From assembly GCA_910579515.1 (NCBI GenBank), contig CAJTUV010000048.1, positions 1 through 19,511 of the forward strand: a stretch of 19,511 nt of DNA, written 5' to 3'. The notes beneath the pieces are model-generated. The model saw only the letters and a program-made list of their open reading frames with translations, was not told the DNA's origin and ran no database searches. Below, piece after piece: positions 7,673 to 13,923 of the stretch. Source of the DNA: an uncultured Hungatella sp. (GTDB lineage Bacteria; Bacillota; Clostridia; Lachnospirales; Lachnospiraceae). Position 1 is the stretch's first letter. Every line of letters starts with the position of its first letter. The translations under genes and the position numbers were made by a program.

Positions 7673-7699
7673 AGCATCACCCGTAAGCCTCAAACAATT

Positions 7700-9121
7700 T
7701 CAGACAGACTGCTTTTTCCAGATTCCGGCCACCAGCACAGTCATATCGTCCCGTACTTCTTCAGATATTCCTTCTGCAAACTCCAAAATCTCCTCTGCCA
7801 TATTCTGAGGATTTCTCTTTACTATCCCTTCCAGATATTCCACCATAATTTGTTCCTTATCTTCCCCCGGCAAGGCGTCCAGCACGCCGTCGCTGACCAT
7901 TACAATCCTGTCTTCTTCCCATAATTTCCTGGACAAAAGCATTGGTTCCACCTGGAGAAACATGCCTGCCGGTGCATCACATGCCTGAAGAAGCTCGACT
8001 CCTTCACTTCCAATCAAAAATGTGGAGACGGCCCCTAATTTCATAGCCTCTAAAACACCCGTATATAAATCAATACAACATAAATCAATCGTAGCCGGAT
8101 GCTGCTCCTCCCCTGCAAGCAAGAGAACCGTGTTCACAAGCTTTAATGCTGATTTTGGCATATATCCTGCAGCCAAAAGCTGCTCTGTCAGTTCCACAAC
8201 TCTCTGGCTTTCTTTCCCTGCCCTTTCTCCGGTTCCCATGCCGTCTGACAGACTCATTACCACCTGTCCCGGAGGAATTTGGCAAAATGTATAATTGTCT
8301 CCTGAGACTGCTTCTCCGTCTTTTGGAACCCTTGCCACACCATAAAGAACCTGATAAGAGCCCTCCATCAGAAATCGAATTGTTGCCGCCTGTCTGGTCA
8401 CAATATTTTTTGAGTTTCTGGCCACCACCCAGGATTCATTCCCCATAGCTTGTCCCAAAATCTGAGCCGCATCCTTAGCCATGATACAGCGTCCATGATT
8501 TGTGCGGACTGTAAGGAATGCTTCCTTTTGATTATTATCATACTCCAGAATCAGCATATGTTCAATCACCATATGATGTTTTGCAAATGCTCTTCTGACT
8601 GCCCGCTCCCGCAAGGGTGTCAAATCTGCCGCCTGTTCCATCTGCTGTGAAAACTCTTGCAAGATCACCGATAATTCTCTGAACTGCGAGATAACCGCAT
8701 CTCGGCTTTCTAAAAATCGGTTCTTCCAGGATAAATTCATTGTGGCTCTCCCAAGATTCCGGTTTAACTGCCCCACATAGTCTTCTTGTCGCCTGCAGGT
8801 CTCCCGAAACAGTCTGGGCATATCTTCATAGTCTATGTTTCCCTTCTGCTCAAATGCCCTGAGAAGATAGTAAAGATAATAGCTCTCTTCCTTCTCACTG
8901 TCTGAATACAGATTACACCGGTTGCAATCTCCACATACCATGGCTCCCGCCATTTGAAGCGCCGCCAGTCCATCCTCTCTGCTTAAATTTCTCCCTGTTG
9001 CCATTCCTTCATCAAAAGTTTTGGCCAGCTCTTCCAGGGAACCAGCCATATCGCTTAATTTTCTTGCCGTATATATATGGATGTTGGCCATATCTTTTTG
9101 AACAAATTTCCGCTCAAACAC
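7700..9121 (-). CDS. spoIIE: stage II sporulation protein E, PP2C phosphatase, without membrane domain
   Basis: SpoIIE dephosphorylates SpoIIAA to release sigma-F in the forespore and links to the division machinery. The 473-residue protein keeps a central region (about 1-235, including CGDCNRC at 63-69 and charged helices) and a PP2C domain (about 255-473) with the acidic metal residues in SGDNY (Asp275), SDGMGTG (Asp293), VSDG (Asp411) and DDMTVLV (Asp458/459). The roughly 320-residue multi-spanning membrane domain of the Bacillus protein is absent. I start at GTG 9121, which has GGGAGGG six bases upstream. The ATG at 9160 has no ribosome binding site and lies inside the -10 box. Catalytic residues look intact, so the enzyme should be active. 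Confidence 0.9.
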   Translation of the reverse strand: MFERKFVQKDMANIHIYTARKLSDMAGSLEELAKTFDEGMATGRNLSREDGLAALQMAGAMVCGDCNRCNLYSDSEKEESYYLYYLLRAFEQKGNIDYEDMPRLFRETCRRQEDYVGQLNRNLGRATMNLSWKNRFLESRDAVISQFRELSVILQEFSQQMEQAADLTPLRERAVRRAFAKHHMVIEHMLILEYDNNQKEAFLTVRTNHGRCIMAKDAAQILGQAMGNESWVVARNSKNIVTRQAATIRFLMEGSYQVLYGVARVPKDGEAVSGDNYTFCQIPPGQVVMSLSDGMGTGERAGKESQRVVELTEQLLAAGYMPKSALKLVNTVLLLAGEEQHPATIDLCCIDLYTGVLEAMKLGAVSTFLIGSEGVELLQACDAPAGMFLQVEPMLLSRKLWEEDRIVMVSDGVLDALPGEDKEQIMVEYLEGIVKRNPQNMAEEILEFAEGISEEVRDDMTVLVAGIWKKQSV

Positions 9122-9158
9122 AAAAATCCCTCCCGACTTTGCATAAAGGTCCACATCC

Positions 9159-9191
9159 ATTATACATTGTCAAAAGGGAAATATTTGTCAG
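9159..9191 (-). promoter_or_regulatory. spoIIE promoter with 21-bp spacer (Spo0A-activated sigma-A type)
   Basis: On the minus strand CTGACA (9186-9191, 5 of 6 to TTGACA) and TATAAT (9159-9164) are separated by 21 bp. This over-long spacing is the known hallmark of Spo0A-activated sigma-A promoters such as B. subtilis spoIIE and spoIIG. A Spo0A-like box, TTGTCAAA on plus (9167-9174, one mismatch), lies between the two elements. Transcription would start near 9152, about 30 nt before the GTG start. Confidence 0.7.
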
Positions 9192-9199
9192 AATCACAG

Positions 9200-9228
9200 A
9201 GCTTGTCTCAAAAATTATTCGACAAGCT
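9200..9228 (-). promoter_or_regulatory. Spo0A box (perfect TTGTCGAA) within an inverted repeat
   Basis: The minus strand reads TTGTCGAA at 9225-9218, an exact match to the Spo0A box. It is one half of the inverted repeat AGCTTGTC (9200-9207) / GACAAGCT (9221-9228) with a 13-bp spacer; the other half, TTGTCTCA on plus, is a degenerate box. It lies just upstream of the spoIIE -35. No T run follows, so it is unlikely to be only a terminator for divIC. Confidence 0.7.
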
Positions 9229-9234
9229 TCCTTC

Positions 9235-9552
9235 TTATTCAGTCGGTTTTAATAGAATTTCATCTGGATTAACTAATCCCAGTTTTTCCTTGGCAACCTT
9301 TTCTATATATTGTTTTGTCTGAACATAAACTCTCTGTTCCTCCAGTCTGGCTGCTCTCTGCTTCTCCTCATCCACTTGTTTTCTCAAGCTCTCTTCTCTC
9401 GCCTGATATTCTAAGTCCTTTTCTTTTAAAGAGGAGCTCCGCATATTCACGACAAAAGCCATACTGCCCACCACAAACGTGACGCCCAGCAATGCCAAAC
9501 GGTTTCCTAAATGCTCTCTTCTTTTTCTTTTGGACTTTCTAGCGTCTTTCAT
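9235..9552 (-). CDS. divIC: septum formation initiator family protein DivIC/FtsB
   Basis: A small bitopic division protein of 105 residues: basic cytoplasmic N-terminus (KSKRKRR), one membrane segment (about 18-36), an extracytoplasmic coiled coil rich in Glu, Lys and Gln (about 40-75), and the family C-terminal pattern YIEKVAKEKLGLVNPDEILL. In Bacillus, DivIC works with FtsL and DivIB in the divisome. Its ATG overlaps the yabQ stop (ATGA), indicating translational coupling. The position between yabQ and spoIIE matches Bacillus. Assignment by family, size and neighbourhood is strong. Confidence 0.93.
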   Translation of the reverse strand: MKDARKSKRKRREHLGNRLALLGVTFVVGSMAFVVNMRSSSLKEKDLEYQAREESLRKQVDEEKQRAARLEEQRVYVQTKQYIEKVAKEKLGLVNPDEILLKPTE

Positions 9553-9911
9553 CTTTTCACCTGATTTGCTTTCTGCCTGCGTCTTTTAAATTTCATTTTA
9601 AAATATTCCTGCCCCTTTTTCAAGTACTTTAATACTCTTTGACTTACCAGATACTGGTAAACCGCCATCCCTGCCAGAGTTCCGACGATTGCATAAGCCC
9701 GCAGACTCCCATCATTTTGTTTATACAGAAGATCAAACGTAACCACAGCACAGTAGATCCAATATCCAAAATCCTCAACCCCTGTCCAAAACGTATTATG
9801 TTTTACAAACATCCGAAGGATGCGAAAAAAATCGTAGAGAACCATGAGTCCCACGCCGGTGCCTATGCTTAAAATCGCCAAATGCACCTCATACTGAATC
9901 GCTTCACTCAT
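9549..9911 (-). CDS. yabQ: sporulation protein YabQ
   Basis: A 120-residue membrane protein of the YabQ family, needed for normal spore cortex formation in B. subtilis. Hydrophobic segments are visible at about 9-32, 50-62 and 72-90, followed by a strongly basic tail (KFKRRRQKANQVKR). YDFFRILRMFVKH after the first segment is typical of the family. AGGAGG overlaps the yabP stop (TAGGAGG) four bases before the ATG, so yabP and yabQ are coupled. In Bacillus both are expressed in the mother cell under sigma-E; I could not identify a convincing sigma-E promoter here. Confidence 0.92.
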   Translation of the reverse strand: MSEAIQYEVHLAILSIGTGVGLMVLYDFFRILRMFVKHNTFWTGVEDFGYWIYCAVVTFDLLYKQNDGSLRAYAIVGTLAGMAVYQYLVSQRVLKYLKKGQEYFKMKFKRRRQKANQVKR

Positions 9912-9919
9912 GCTTCCTC

Positions 9920-10204
9920 CTATTTAAACAAACGGCTGAGAAAGGATTCCCCTGATTTCCGATAAGATTCGTTGGAGGAATAAACAAGGCTGTCTACAGT
10001 TCCCCCCATATCTACCTCTCCCTTTTCCAAGGTCAGACGGCTAATATGCAGGTCCTTACCTTTTATAGTAAGAAGTCCCATGTCTGTATCCAGAATTACC
10101 TGGTTCTCATCAAAAGATAGCACATCTCGGATTCCGGTAAGACTGCCGCCCTGGCGGTTTTGGAACAACAGTTTATGAGAGCCCATGCCTGTCTTTTCTT
10201 CCAT
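9920..10204 (-). CDS. yabP: sporulation protein YabP
   Basis: A 94-residue soluble YabP-family protein with the pattern HKLLFQNRQGGSLTGIRDVL (10-29), then a beta-rich stretch where successive strands carry DxxxLxIxGKDLHISRLTLEKGE. The YabP/YqfC family is found in endospore formers and acts in spore cortex or coat assembly; the molecular role is unclear. It is followed 8 bp later by yabQ. Its ribosome binding site AGGAGG (10213-10218) lies in the distal arm of a long hairpin, suggesting control of translation or transcription before the gene. Confidence 0.92.
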   Translation of the reverse strand: MEEKTGMGSHKLLFQNRQGGSLTGIRDVLSFDENQVILDTDMGLLTIKGKDLHISRLTLEKGEVDMGGTVDSLVYSSNESYRKSGESFLSRLFK

Positions 10205-10209
10205 AACAA

Positions 10210-10263
10210 AAACCTCCTAATATACTCAAACTATGATTTAAGTATATTAAGAGGTTTCCTCTT
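10210..10263 (-). promoter_or_regulatory. leader hairpins covering the yabP ribosome binding site
   Basis: On the minus strand AAACCTC plus TAATATACT (10257-10241) pairs with AGTATATTA plus GAGGTTT (10226-10210): 16 pairs with one mismatch and a 14-nt loop. The distal arm contains the yabP ribosome binding site and is followed by T residues, so it could block translation or act as an attenuator. A second hairpin, AAGAGG-AAA-CCTCTT (10263-10249), uses the same CCTC bases and cannot form at the same time, giving an anti-anti-SD arrangement. Confidence 0.6.
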
Positions 10264-10278
10264 TTATGTCTGTCTGTT

Positions 10279-10518
10279 TTACAGATAACGATAAAGTTCT
10301 TTTGCCTCTTCTTTTTTCACAGTTTCCTGCACTCCCAGGACCTCTACCTTTACAGAGCTGGTTCCAAATTGTATTTCAATCATATCGCCAACTTTCACAT
10401 TCAGCGACGCCTTTGCCGGCTTTTCATTCACCAGCACACGTCCTGCATCGCATGCCTCGTTGGCCACTGTCCTGCGCTTAATCAGCCTGGAAACCTTTAA
10501 AAATTTATCCAGTCTCAT
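10279..10518 (-). CDS. rqcP: S4-domain RNA-binding protein RqcP (YabO/Hsp15 family)
   Basis: A 79-residue protein made almost wholly of an S4 RNA-binding domain: MRLDKFLKVSRLIKRRTVAN, then EACDAGRVLVNEKPAKAS and the closing strand VGDMIEIQFG. In Bacillus, RqcP works with RqcH on obstructed 50S subunits to add alanine tails during ribosome quality control. It starts three bases after the hup stop, so the two are one transcription unit. Position between hup/mazG and yabP matches the clostridial and Bacillus order. The hairpin region that follows may end part of the transcripts. Confidence 0.92.
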   Translation of the reverse strand: MRLDKFLKVSRLIKRRTVANEACDAGRVLVNEKPAKASLNVKVGDMIEIQFGTSSVKVEVLGVQETVKKEEAKELYRYL

Positions 10519-10521
10519 GAC

Positions 10522-10797
10522 TTATTCATTCACCATATCTTTTAATGCCTTACCTGCTTTAAACTTAGGCGCTTTGGATGCAGGAATCGGCATAGACTCT
10601 TTAGTCTTAGGATTTCTTCCCATTCTAGCTGGTCTGTCAGCTACTTCAAATGTGCCAAATCCAACTAACTGAATCTTCTCACCTTTCACCAGTTCTTCAG
10701 ATACTACATCAGTGAACGCTTTAATAGCTTTCTCTGCATCTTTTTTAGATATTTCGGCTTTTTCAGCTACTGCTGCGATTAATTCTGTCTTGTTCAT
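10522..10797 (-). CDS. hup: HU family DNA-binding protein
   Basis: A nucleoid-associated protein that bends and compacts DNA as a dimer. It has the usual length of 91 residues with the classical pattern: N-terminal helices MNKTELIAAVAEKAEISKKD, the body GFGTFEVADRPARMGRNP (47-64) and the beta-arm with MPIPASKAPKFKAGKALK. AGGAGG lies 9 nt before the ATG. It is preceded by its own strong promoter located inside the end of mazG and a leader of about 70 nt containing a hairpin and a possible 14-codon leader peptide. rqcP follows after three bases. Confidence 0.97.
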   Translation of the reverse strand: MNKTELIAAVAEKAEISKKDAEKAIKAFTDVVSEELVKGEKIQLVGFGTFEVADRPARMGRNPKTKESMPIPASKAPKFKAGKALKDMVNE

Positions 10798-10838
10798 TGA
10801 TCTCTTCCTCCTATTATGAGTCTTAAAGCCTGCCGCAT
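10794..10838 (-). CDS. possible 14-residue leader peptide before hup
   Basis: A short frame, MRQALRLIIGGRDQ, starts at ATG 10838 within the hup leader and ends in TGA overlapping the hup ATG (ATGA). A purine-rich stretch with GGAAG precedes it. The overlap suggests translational coupling, but frames this short arise easily by chance. It is the tail of a longer frame overlapping mazG, which I do not regard as a gene. Confidence 0.25.
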   Translation of the reverse strand: MRQALRLIIGGRDQ

Positions 10839-10863
10839 TCCTCTTTCTACTTCCTTCTGCGGC
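10832..10863 (-). other. hairpin in the hup mRNA leader
   Basis: On the minus strand GCCGCA (10863-10858) pairs with TGCGGC (10837-10832) around a 20-nt, almost all-purine loop resembling ribosome binding sequences. It lies near the 5' end of the predicted hup transcript. It may stabilise the mRNA or regulate translation. Confidence 0.4.
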
Positions 10864-10875
10864 GATACTTTATCA

Positions 10876-10904
10876 TTTATAGCTTCTTTACTGGCTTTTG
10901 TCAA
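10876..10904 (-). promoter_or_regulatory. strong sigma-A promoter for hup-rqcP
   Basis: On the minus strand TTGACA (10899-10904, exact consensus) is followed after 17 bp by TATAAA (10876-10881, 5 of 6). The -35 lies within the last codons of mazG and the -10 just after its stop. The predicted start near 10869 gives a leader of about 70 nt, fitting the high expression expected of HU. Confidence 0.8.
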
Positions 10905-11292
10905 GGCATTTCCGTCTTTTCTCCGCTTTTTCCTGTGCTTTAATCTGGTTCCAGAGATCCAGCCCTTCTTTTGTAGAGTTGACCTGAGCATCTCCAAATA
11001 CATGCGGGTGTCTGCGAATCATCTTTTCAGACACGCCGTCTATGACCTGTTCAATCGTAAATGCACCTTTTTCGTCTGCAATCTGGCTGTTTAACAACAC
11101 CAGCATAAGCACGTCTCCCAGCTCTTCGCACAGATTTTCCATATCATTCTGGTCGATTGCCTCAAAGACTTCCTGAGTCTCGTCTGCCAAACATTTTTTC
11201 AGACTTTCAAACGTCTGCTCTCTGTCCCATGGACATCCCTCCTGGGAGCGGAGCTTTGCAATGATTTCCTTCAGATCTTGAAATGTATACAT
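10888..11292 (-). CDS. mazG: MazG-family nucleoside triphosphate pyrophosphohydrolase (single domain)
   Basis: A house-cleaning enzyme that hydrolyses nucleoside triphosphates to monophosphate and pyrophosphate. It has 134 residues with MazG motifs: GCPWDREQTFESLKKCLADE (19-38), the metal-binding E-x-x-E/E-x-x-D helices (ADETQEVFEAI and LCEELGDVLMLV) and RRHPHVFGD. It is one MazG domain, whereas the Bacillus YabN protein at this place is a methylase-MazG fusion and E. coli MazG has two domains. I start at ATG 11292, preceded by AAAGGAG; an upstream in-frame TTG at 11358 lies in the preceding gene and has no support. Its end carries the hup promoter. Confidence 0.9.
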   Translation of the reverse strand: MYTFQDLKEIIAKLRSQEGCPWDREQTFESLKKCLADETQEVFEAIDQNDMENLCEELGDVLMLVLLNSQIADEKGAFTIEQVIDGVSEKMIRRHPHVFGDAQVNSTKEGLDLWNQIKAQEKAEKRRKCLDKSQ

Positions 11293-11336
11293 GAAGTTGT
11301 TTCTCCTTTGGTAGATTTTTGAGGCGCGGAAATAAT

Positions 11337-13052
11337 TTAACGGAAGCTTTTTACCCAATTAATAAGGGAATCGTGGTACACATTTTCCATTACATCACGC
11401 CGCATTTGGTCTGTAACCGGTCCGTTTTTCTCCATCATGGCAAGAATCGCCTCCTGCAGTCCGGCAATCTTTCCTCTCTCAAAGGCTTGTGTCTCTTCGT
11501 CTGATTCCGTATTCTTCTCATGGAACACCGTTTCTTCCCTGAGTTCTTTTACGTGTTCATAGGAATCCGTCGTATTCTCAGACTCTGCCGTCTCTTCGTC
11601 TGTCGCCGCGGCTTCTGCCTGCGGTACAGGTTGTTCTGTTTGTTTTTCTTTAATCGTTTTCTCTTCTGCTGCTTCCATTTCGCCAGCCTTTAACGCTTCC
11701 CCATCTGTTACAGGCACCCATATCTCTCCTGCATTAGCCTTTACATTAACCACAATCCTGCCGTCAACCGCATCCACTCTCTGGCCTGACAGAGCTCCCA
11801 CGTAGGCGGGATATGGCCCTGCCGGAATGGTCATAACATAGTCGCTGTCATCGTTATTAACCGTAATTACAACTGTCTCTTTGCCGTTGCTTCTGGAGAA
11901 GGCGTACTGCCTGTTCATCAAAAGCAGCTCCTGGTAATCTCCATAGGAGAGAGCTTTGTGAGCCTGACGAATTTTCCCCAATGCGGCAACTAGGCGGGTA
12001 CACGGATTAGCCTTTTGTGCATCGGAAAAATCCGATAGCTGAAGGGCAGGGCGCAGTGAGTCATCAGAATAACGCTCCTTTCTCCCCTCAATTCCAAATT
12101 CTGAGCCATAATAAATAGAAGGCACGCCTGGAAGTGTATACAGCAAAATATGCACAGGAGCAAAATGGGCCTTGTTGGTAAGCTTTGTGTAAATTCTCTC
12201 TACATCATGGTTGTCCACAAAATTATAAAGTTTTAAACCGTCAGGACGATTGCCCCCCATTTCATAAAGCCGTTTCACCGTGTGGGCAATCTCAAAAAAG
12301 TTATGGTCATTGTGACCAGAATAAAGAGCTTTGTGCAAATGGTAATTAGTCACAGAGTGAAGGGTGTTTTCATTGACCCAGCGAGTATAATCGCCATGAA
12401 TCACCTCGCCCATAAGCCAAAAATCTGACTTTACCTCCTCTGCCACTTGCCGAAGCGCCCGCATATAGTCAAACTCCATCACATCCGCGGCATCCAGACG
12501 GATTCCGTCAATATCAAACTCTTTTACCCAAAAGCGAATCACATCACAAATATAATTCTGAACCGCCGGATTATGCTGATTCAGCTTAATCAAAAGGTCA
12601 TATCCGCCCCAGTTTTGGTAGGAAAAGCCATCATTATACTCATTATTTCCCCAGAAATTTACATTACAGTACCAGTCTTTATAAGGGGAATTTTCCCTGT
12701 TCTTTTTGATATCCTGAAAAGCAAAAAAATCTCGTCCTGTATGGTTAAACACTCCGTCTAAAATTACGCGGATTCCCTGTCTGTGACACTCTGCCACAAA
12801 GTTTGTCAGATCTTTGTTATCCCCCAAGCGGCAGTCCAGCTTCTTATAATCTGTTGTCTCATATCCGTGTCCCACAGATTCAAAAAGAGGGCCGATATAA
12901 AGTGCATTGCATCCAATCTCCCTGATATGAGAAATCCACGGAATCAGTGTGTTTAAACGATGGACTGGTTCCTCATAGGAATTCTGTTTTGGCGCACCTG
13001 TAAGCCCCAATGGATAAATGTGATAAAATACCGCTTCGTCATGCCATGCCAT
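11337..13052 (-). CDS. GH13 alpha-amylase-family enzyme with acidic C-terminal extension
   Basis: A 571-residue glycoside hydrolase. The barrel starts directly at the N-terminus (MAWHDEAVFYHIYPLGLTGA) and has the GH13 regions VILDGVFNH (96-104), GIRLDAAD with nucleophile Asp187, LMGEVIHGD with acid/base Glu216, and FVDNHDVER with Asp283. A short beta domain ends near 448. Then comes an unusual tail: a Glu/Thr/Ala-rich acidic linker (about 450-520) and a helical segment (521-571, FERGKIAGLQEAILAMMEKN). No signal peptide is present, so it is probably cytoplasmic. ATG 13052 is chosen for its AGGAGG; the much longer frame upstream (to 13283) overlaps the channel gene and is not supported. Substrate is likely a maltodextrin; specificity is unknown. 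Confidence 0.88.
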   Translation of the reverse strand: MAWHDEAVFYHIYPLGLTGAPKQNSYEEPVHRLNTLIPWISHIREIGCNALYIGPLFESVGHGYETTDYKKLDCRLGDNKDLTNFVAECHRQGIRVILDGVFNHTGRDFFAFQDIKKNRENSPYKDWYCNVNFWGNNEYNDGFSYQNWGGYDLLIKLNQHNPAVQNYICDVIRFWVKEFDIDGIRLDAADVMEFDYMRALRQVAEEVKSDFWLMGEVIHGDYTRWVNENTLHSVTNYHLHKALYSGHNDHNFFEIAHTVKRLYEMGGNRPDGLKLYNFVDNHDVERIYTKLTNKAHFAPVHILLYTLPGVPSIYYGSEFGIEGRKERYSDDSLRPALQLSDFSDAQKANPCTRLVAALGKIRQAHKALSYGDYQELLLMNRQYAFSRSNGKETVVITVNNDDSDYVMTIPAGPYPAYVGALSGQRVDAVDGRIVVNVKANAGEIWVPVTDGEALKAGEMEAAEEKTIKEKQTEQPVPQAEAAATDEETAESENTTDSYEHVKELREETVFHEKNTESDEETQAFERGKIAGLQEAILAMMEKNGPVTDQMRRDVMENVYHDSLINWVKSFR

Positions 13053-13079
13053 AGCTAGTTTCCTCCTAACAAATATACT

Positions 13080-13107
13080 CCTGTTTATCAGTTTAGTACA
13101 AAACAGG
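13080..13107 (-). repeat. inverted repeat in the leader of the second GH13 gene
   Basis: CCTGTTT (13080-13086) and AAACAGG (13101-13107) are separated by 14 bp, about 30 bp upstream of the GH13 start. No T run follows. It could be an operator or a leader hairpin. Confidence 0.35.
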
Positions 13108-13144
13108 GACAAATACAAGAACTTCTTCCAATGCGATTTCTTTC

Positions 13145-13174
13145 TATCATGCTGCCTCTGCCATTTGCATGATA
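13145..13174 (-). repeat. inverted repeat TATCATGC / GCATGATA after the channel gene
   Basis: A perfect 8-bp inverted repeat (13145-13152 and 13167-13174) with a 14-bp spacer starts a few bases after the channel gene stop. There is no T run on the minus strand, so it is a weak terminator candidate at best; it could be a processing site or operator between the two inserted genes. Confidence 0.4.
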
Positions 13175-13180
13175 CGCCGC

Positions 13181-13765
13181 TTAATTTAAGTCCAAATTTT
13201 CCTTCCCCCAGCCATATACCCAAGCTCCGATCCCATTCCCCAAGATATTGACCAAAAGCCATAGAATGGTCTTTCCATTCCACATTCCTGCCACAGAAAA
13301 ATAGAACAGATTAGCTATGGAGTGTTCAAACCCTGACAGAATAAAAATCATAACCGGAGCTATGATAAAAATCACGTTTTTTGTCTTTCTATAATTGTCA
13401 ATAGCCAAATACATCATGATCCCGCAAAGGACCGACAAGGCAAAAAAGCTCCATAACGGGCAGCCTAATTTTTTTGTGCATAAAGCCTCTGTGGAGATCC
13501 CCAAGCCGCCAACTTTACAAAACATCGCCATTAGGAAGGTTCCTGTAAAGTTTCCCAAAATAATGATTGGCATGGTCATAAGCTCTTTTACATTTGATAC
13601 AAACCCAATCTTCCCTGTATACAGAGAGAACCCCTGCACAACAATGGTCAAAAGTCCAAAAGAAAACAGCAGGGAACCGACTATTTTATTGTCAACAGAC
13701 AGATAGACGCAGCCGCCGACGCCTATCATAAATCCAGCATAAACAGATTTTATAAAGGTTGTCAT
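13181..13765 (-). CDS. formate/nitrite transporter (FNT) family channel, short form
   Basis: An integral membrane protein of 194 residues with six hydrophobic segments (about 4-24, 28-46, 63-83, 103-122, 130-156, 167-187) and the FNT signature SGFEHSIANLFYF, whose central His148 matches the conserved pore histidine. FNT proteins form pentamers that move formate, nitrite, hydrosulfide or lactate. It is shorter than typical FocA/NirC proteins (about 250-280 residues), with reduced loops and ends but all six segments present, so it is a compact variant and not a fragment. AAGGAAAG precedes the ATG. It has its own promoter and sits between spoVT and the GH13 gene, where Bacillus has spoVB. The transported ion is unknown. 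Confidence 0.85.
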   Translation of the reverse strand: MTTFIKSVYAGFMIGVGGCVYLSVDNKIVGSLLFSFGLLTIVVQGFSLYTGKIGFVSNVKELMTMPIIILGNFTGTFLMAMFCKVGGLGISTEALCTKKLGCPLWSFFALSVLCGIMMYLAIDNYRKTKNVIFIIAPVMIFILSGFEHSIANLFYFSVAGMWNGKTILWLLVNILGNGIGAWVYGWGKENLDLN

Positions 13766-13796
13766 ATGTTTTTATCTTTCCTTGTAATTTAATTTC

Positions 13797-13825
13797 ATTA
13801 TATAAGATGTCCATTGAGAACACAA
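13797..13825 (-). promoter_or_regulatory. sigma-A promoter of the FNT channel gene
   Basis: On the minus strand TTGTGT (13820-13825) and an exact TATAAT (13797-13802) are separated by 17 bp, with the start expected near 13790, about 25 nt before the ATG. The spoVT terminator lies upstream, so the channel gene is transcribed independently. Confidence 0.65.
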
Positions 13826-13852
13826 CCCCTCAATTCCACGAAATGTACCAAT

Positions 13853-13900
13853 AAAAACGCATTAGAGTGACTGGATACATTCTGCAGCCACTCTAATGCG
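13853..13900 (-). terminator. strong intrinsic terminator after spoVT
   Basis: A perfect 12-bp stem, CGCATTAGAGTG (minus 13900-13889) with CACTCTAATGCG (13869-13858), and a 19-nt loop, followed at once by five T (13857-13853). It starts 23 bp after the spoVT stop. Confidence 0.92.
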
Positions 13901-13923
13901 CTCCTTCTGGTTAATATACTTTT

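Noticed and set aside
9122..9160. ATG at 9160 as the spoIIE start
   Set aside because: It has no ribosome binding site and overlaps the TATAAT box, while GTG 9121 has GGGAGGG at ideal distance.
9168..9173. TTGACA (minus) as the spoIIE -35 box
   Set aside because: It is only 3 bp from the TATAAT box, so it cannot act as the -35. It is better read as a Spo0A-like box.
10794..11003. 69-codon minus-strand frame overlapping the end of mazG
   Set aside because: It is mazG read in another frame for most of its length, with low-complexity basic residues. Only its last 14 codons are considered, as a possible leader peptide.
13065..13100. TTGTAC - 18 bp - TATATT as a promoter for the second GH13 gene
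   Set aside because: The predicted start would fall at or inside the ribosome binding site AGGAGG, leaving no usable leader.
13053..13283. N-terminal extension of the second GH13 frame
   Set aside because: It overlaps the FNT channel gene, is not GH13-like, and the ATG at 13052 has a strong AGGAGG site and a typical GH13 N-terminus.
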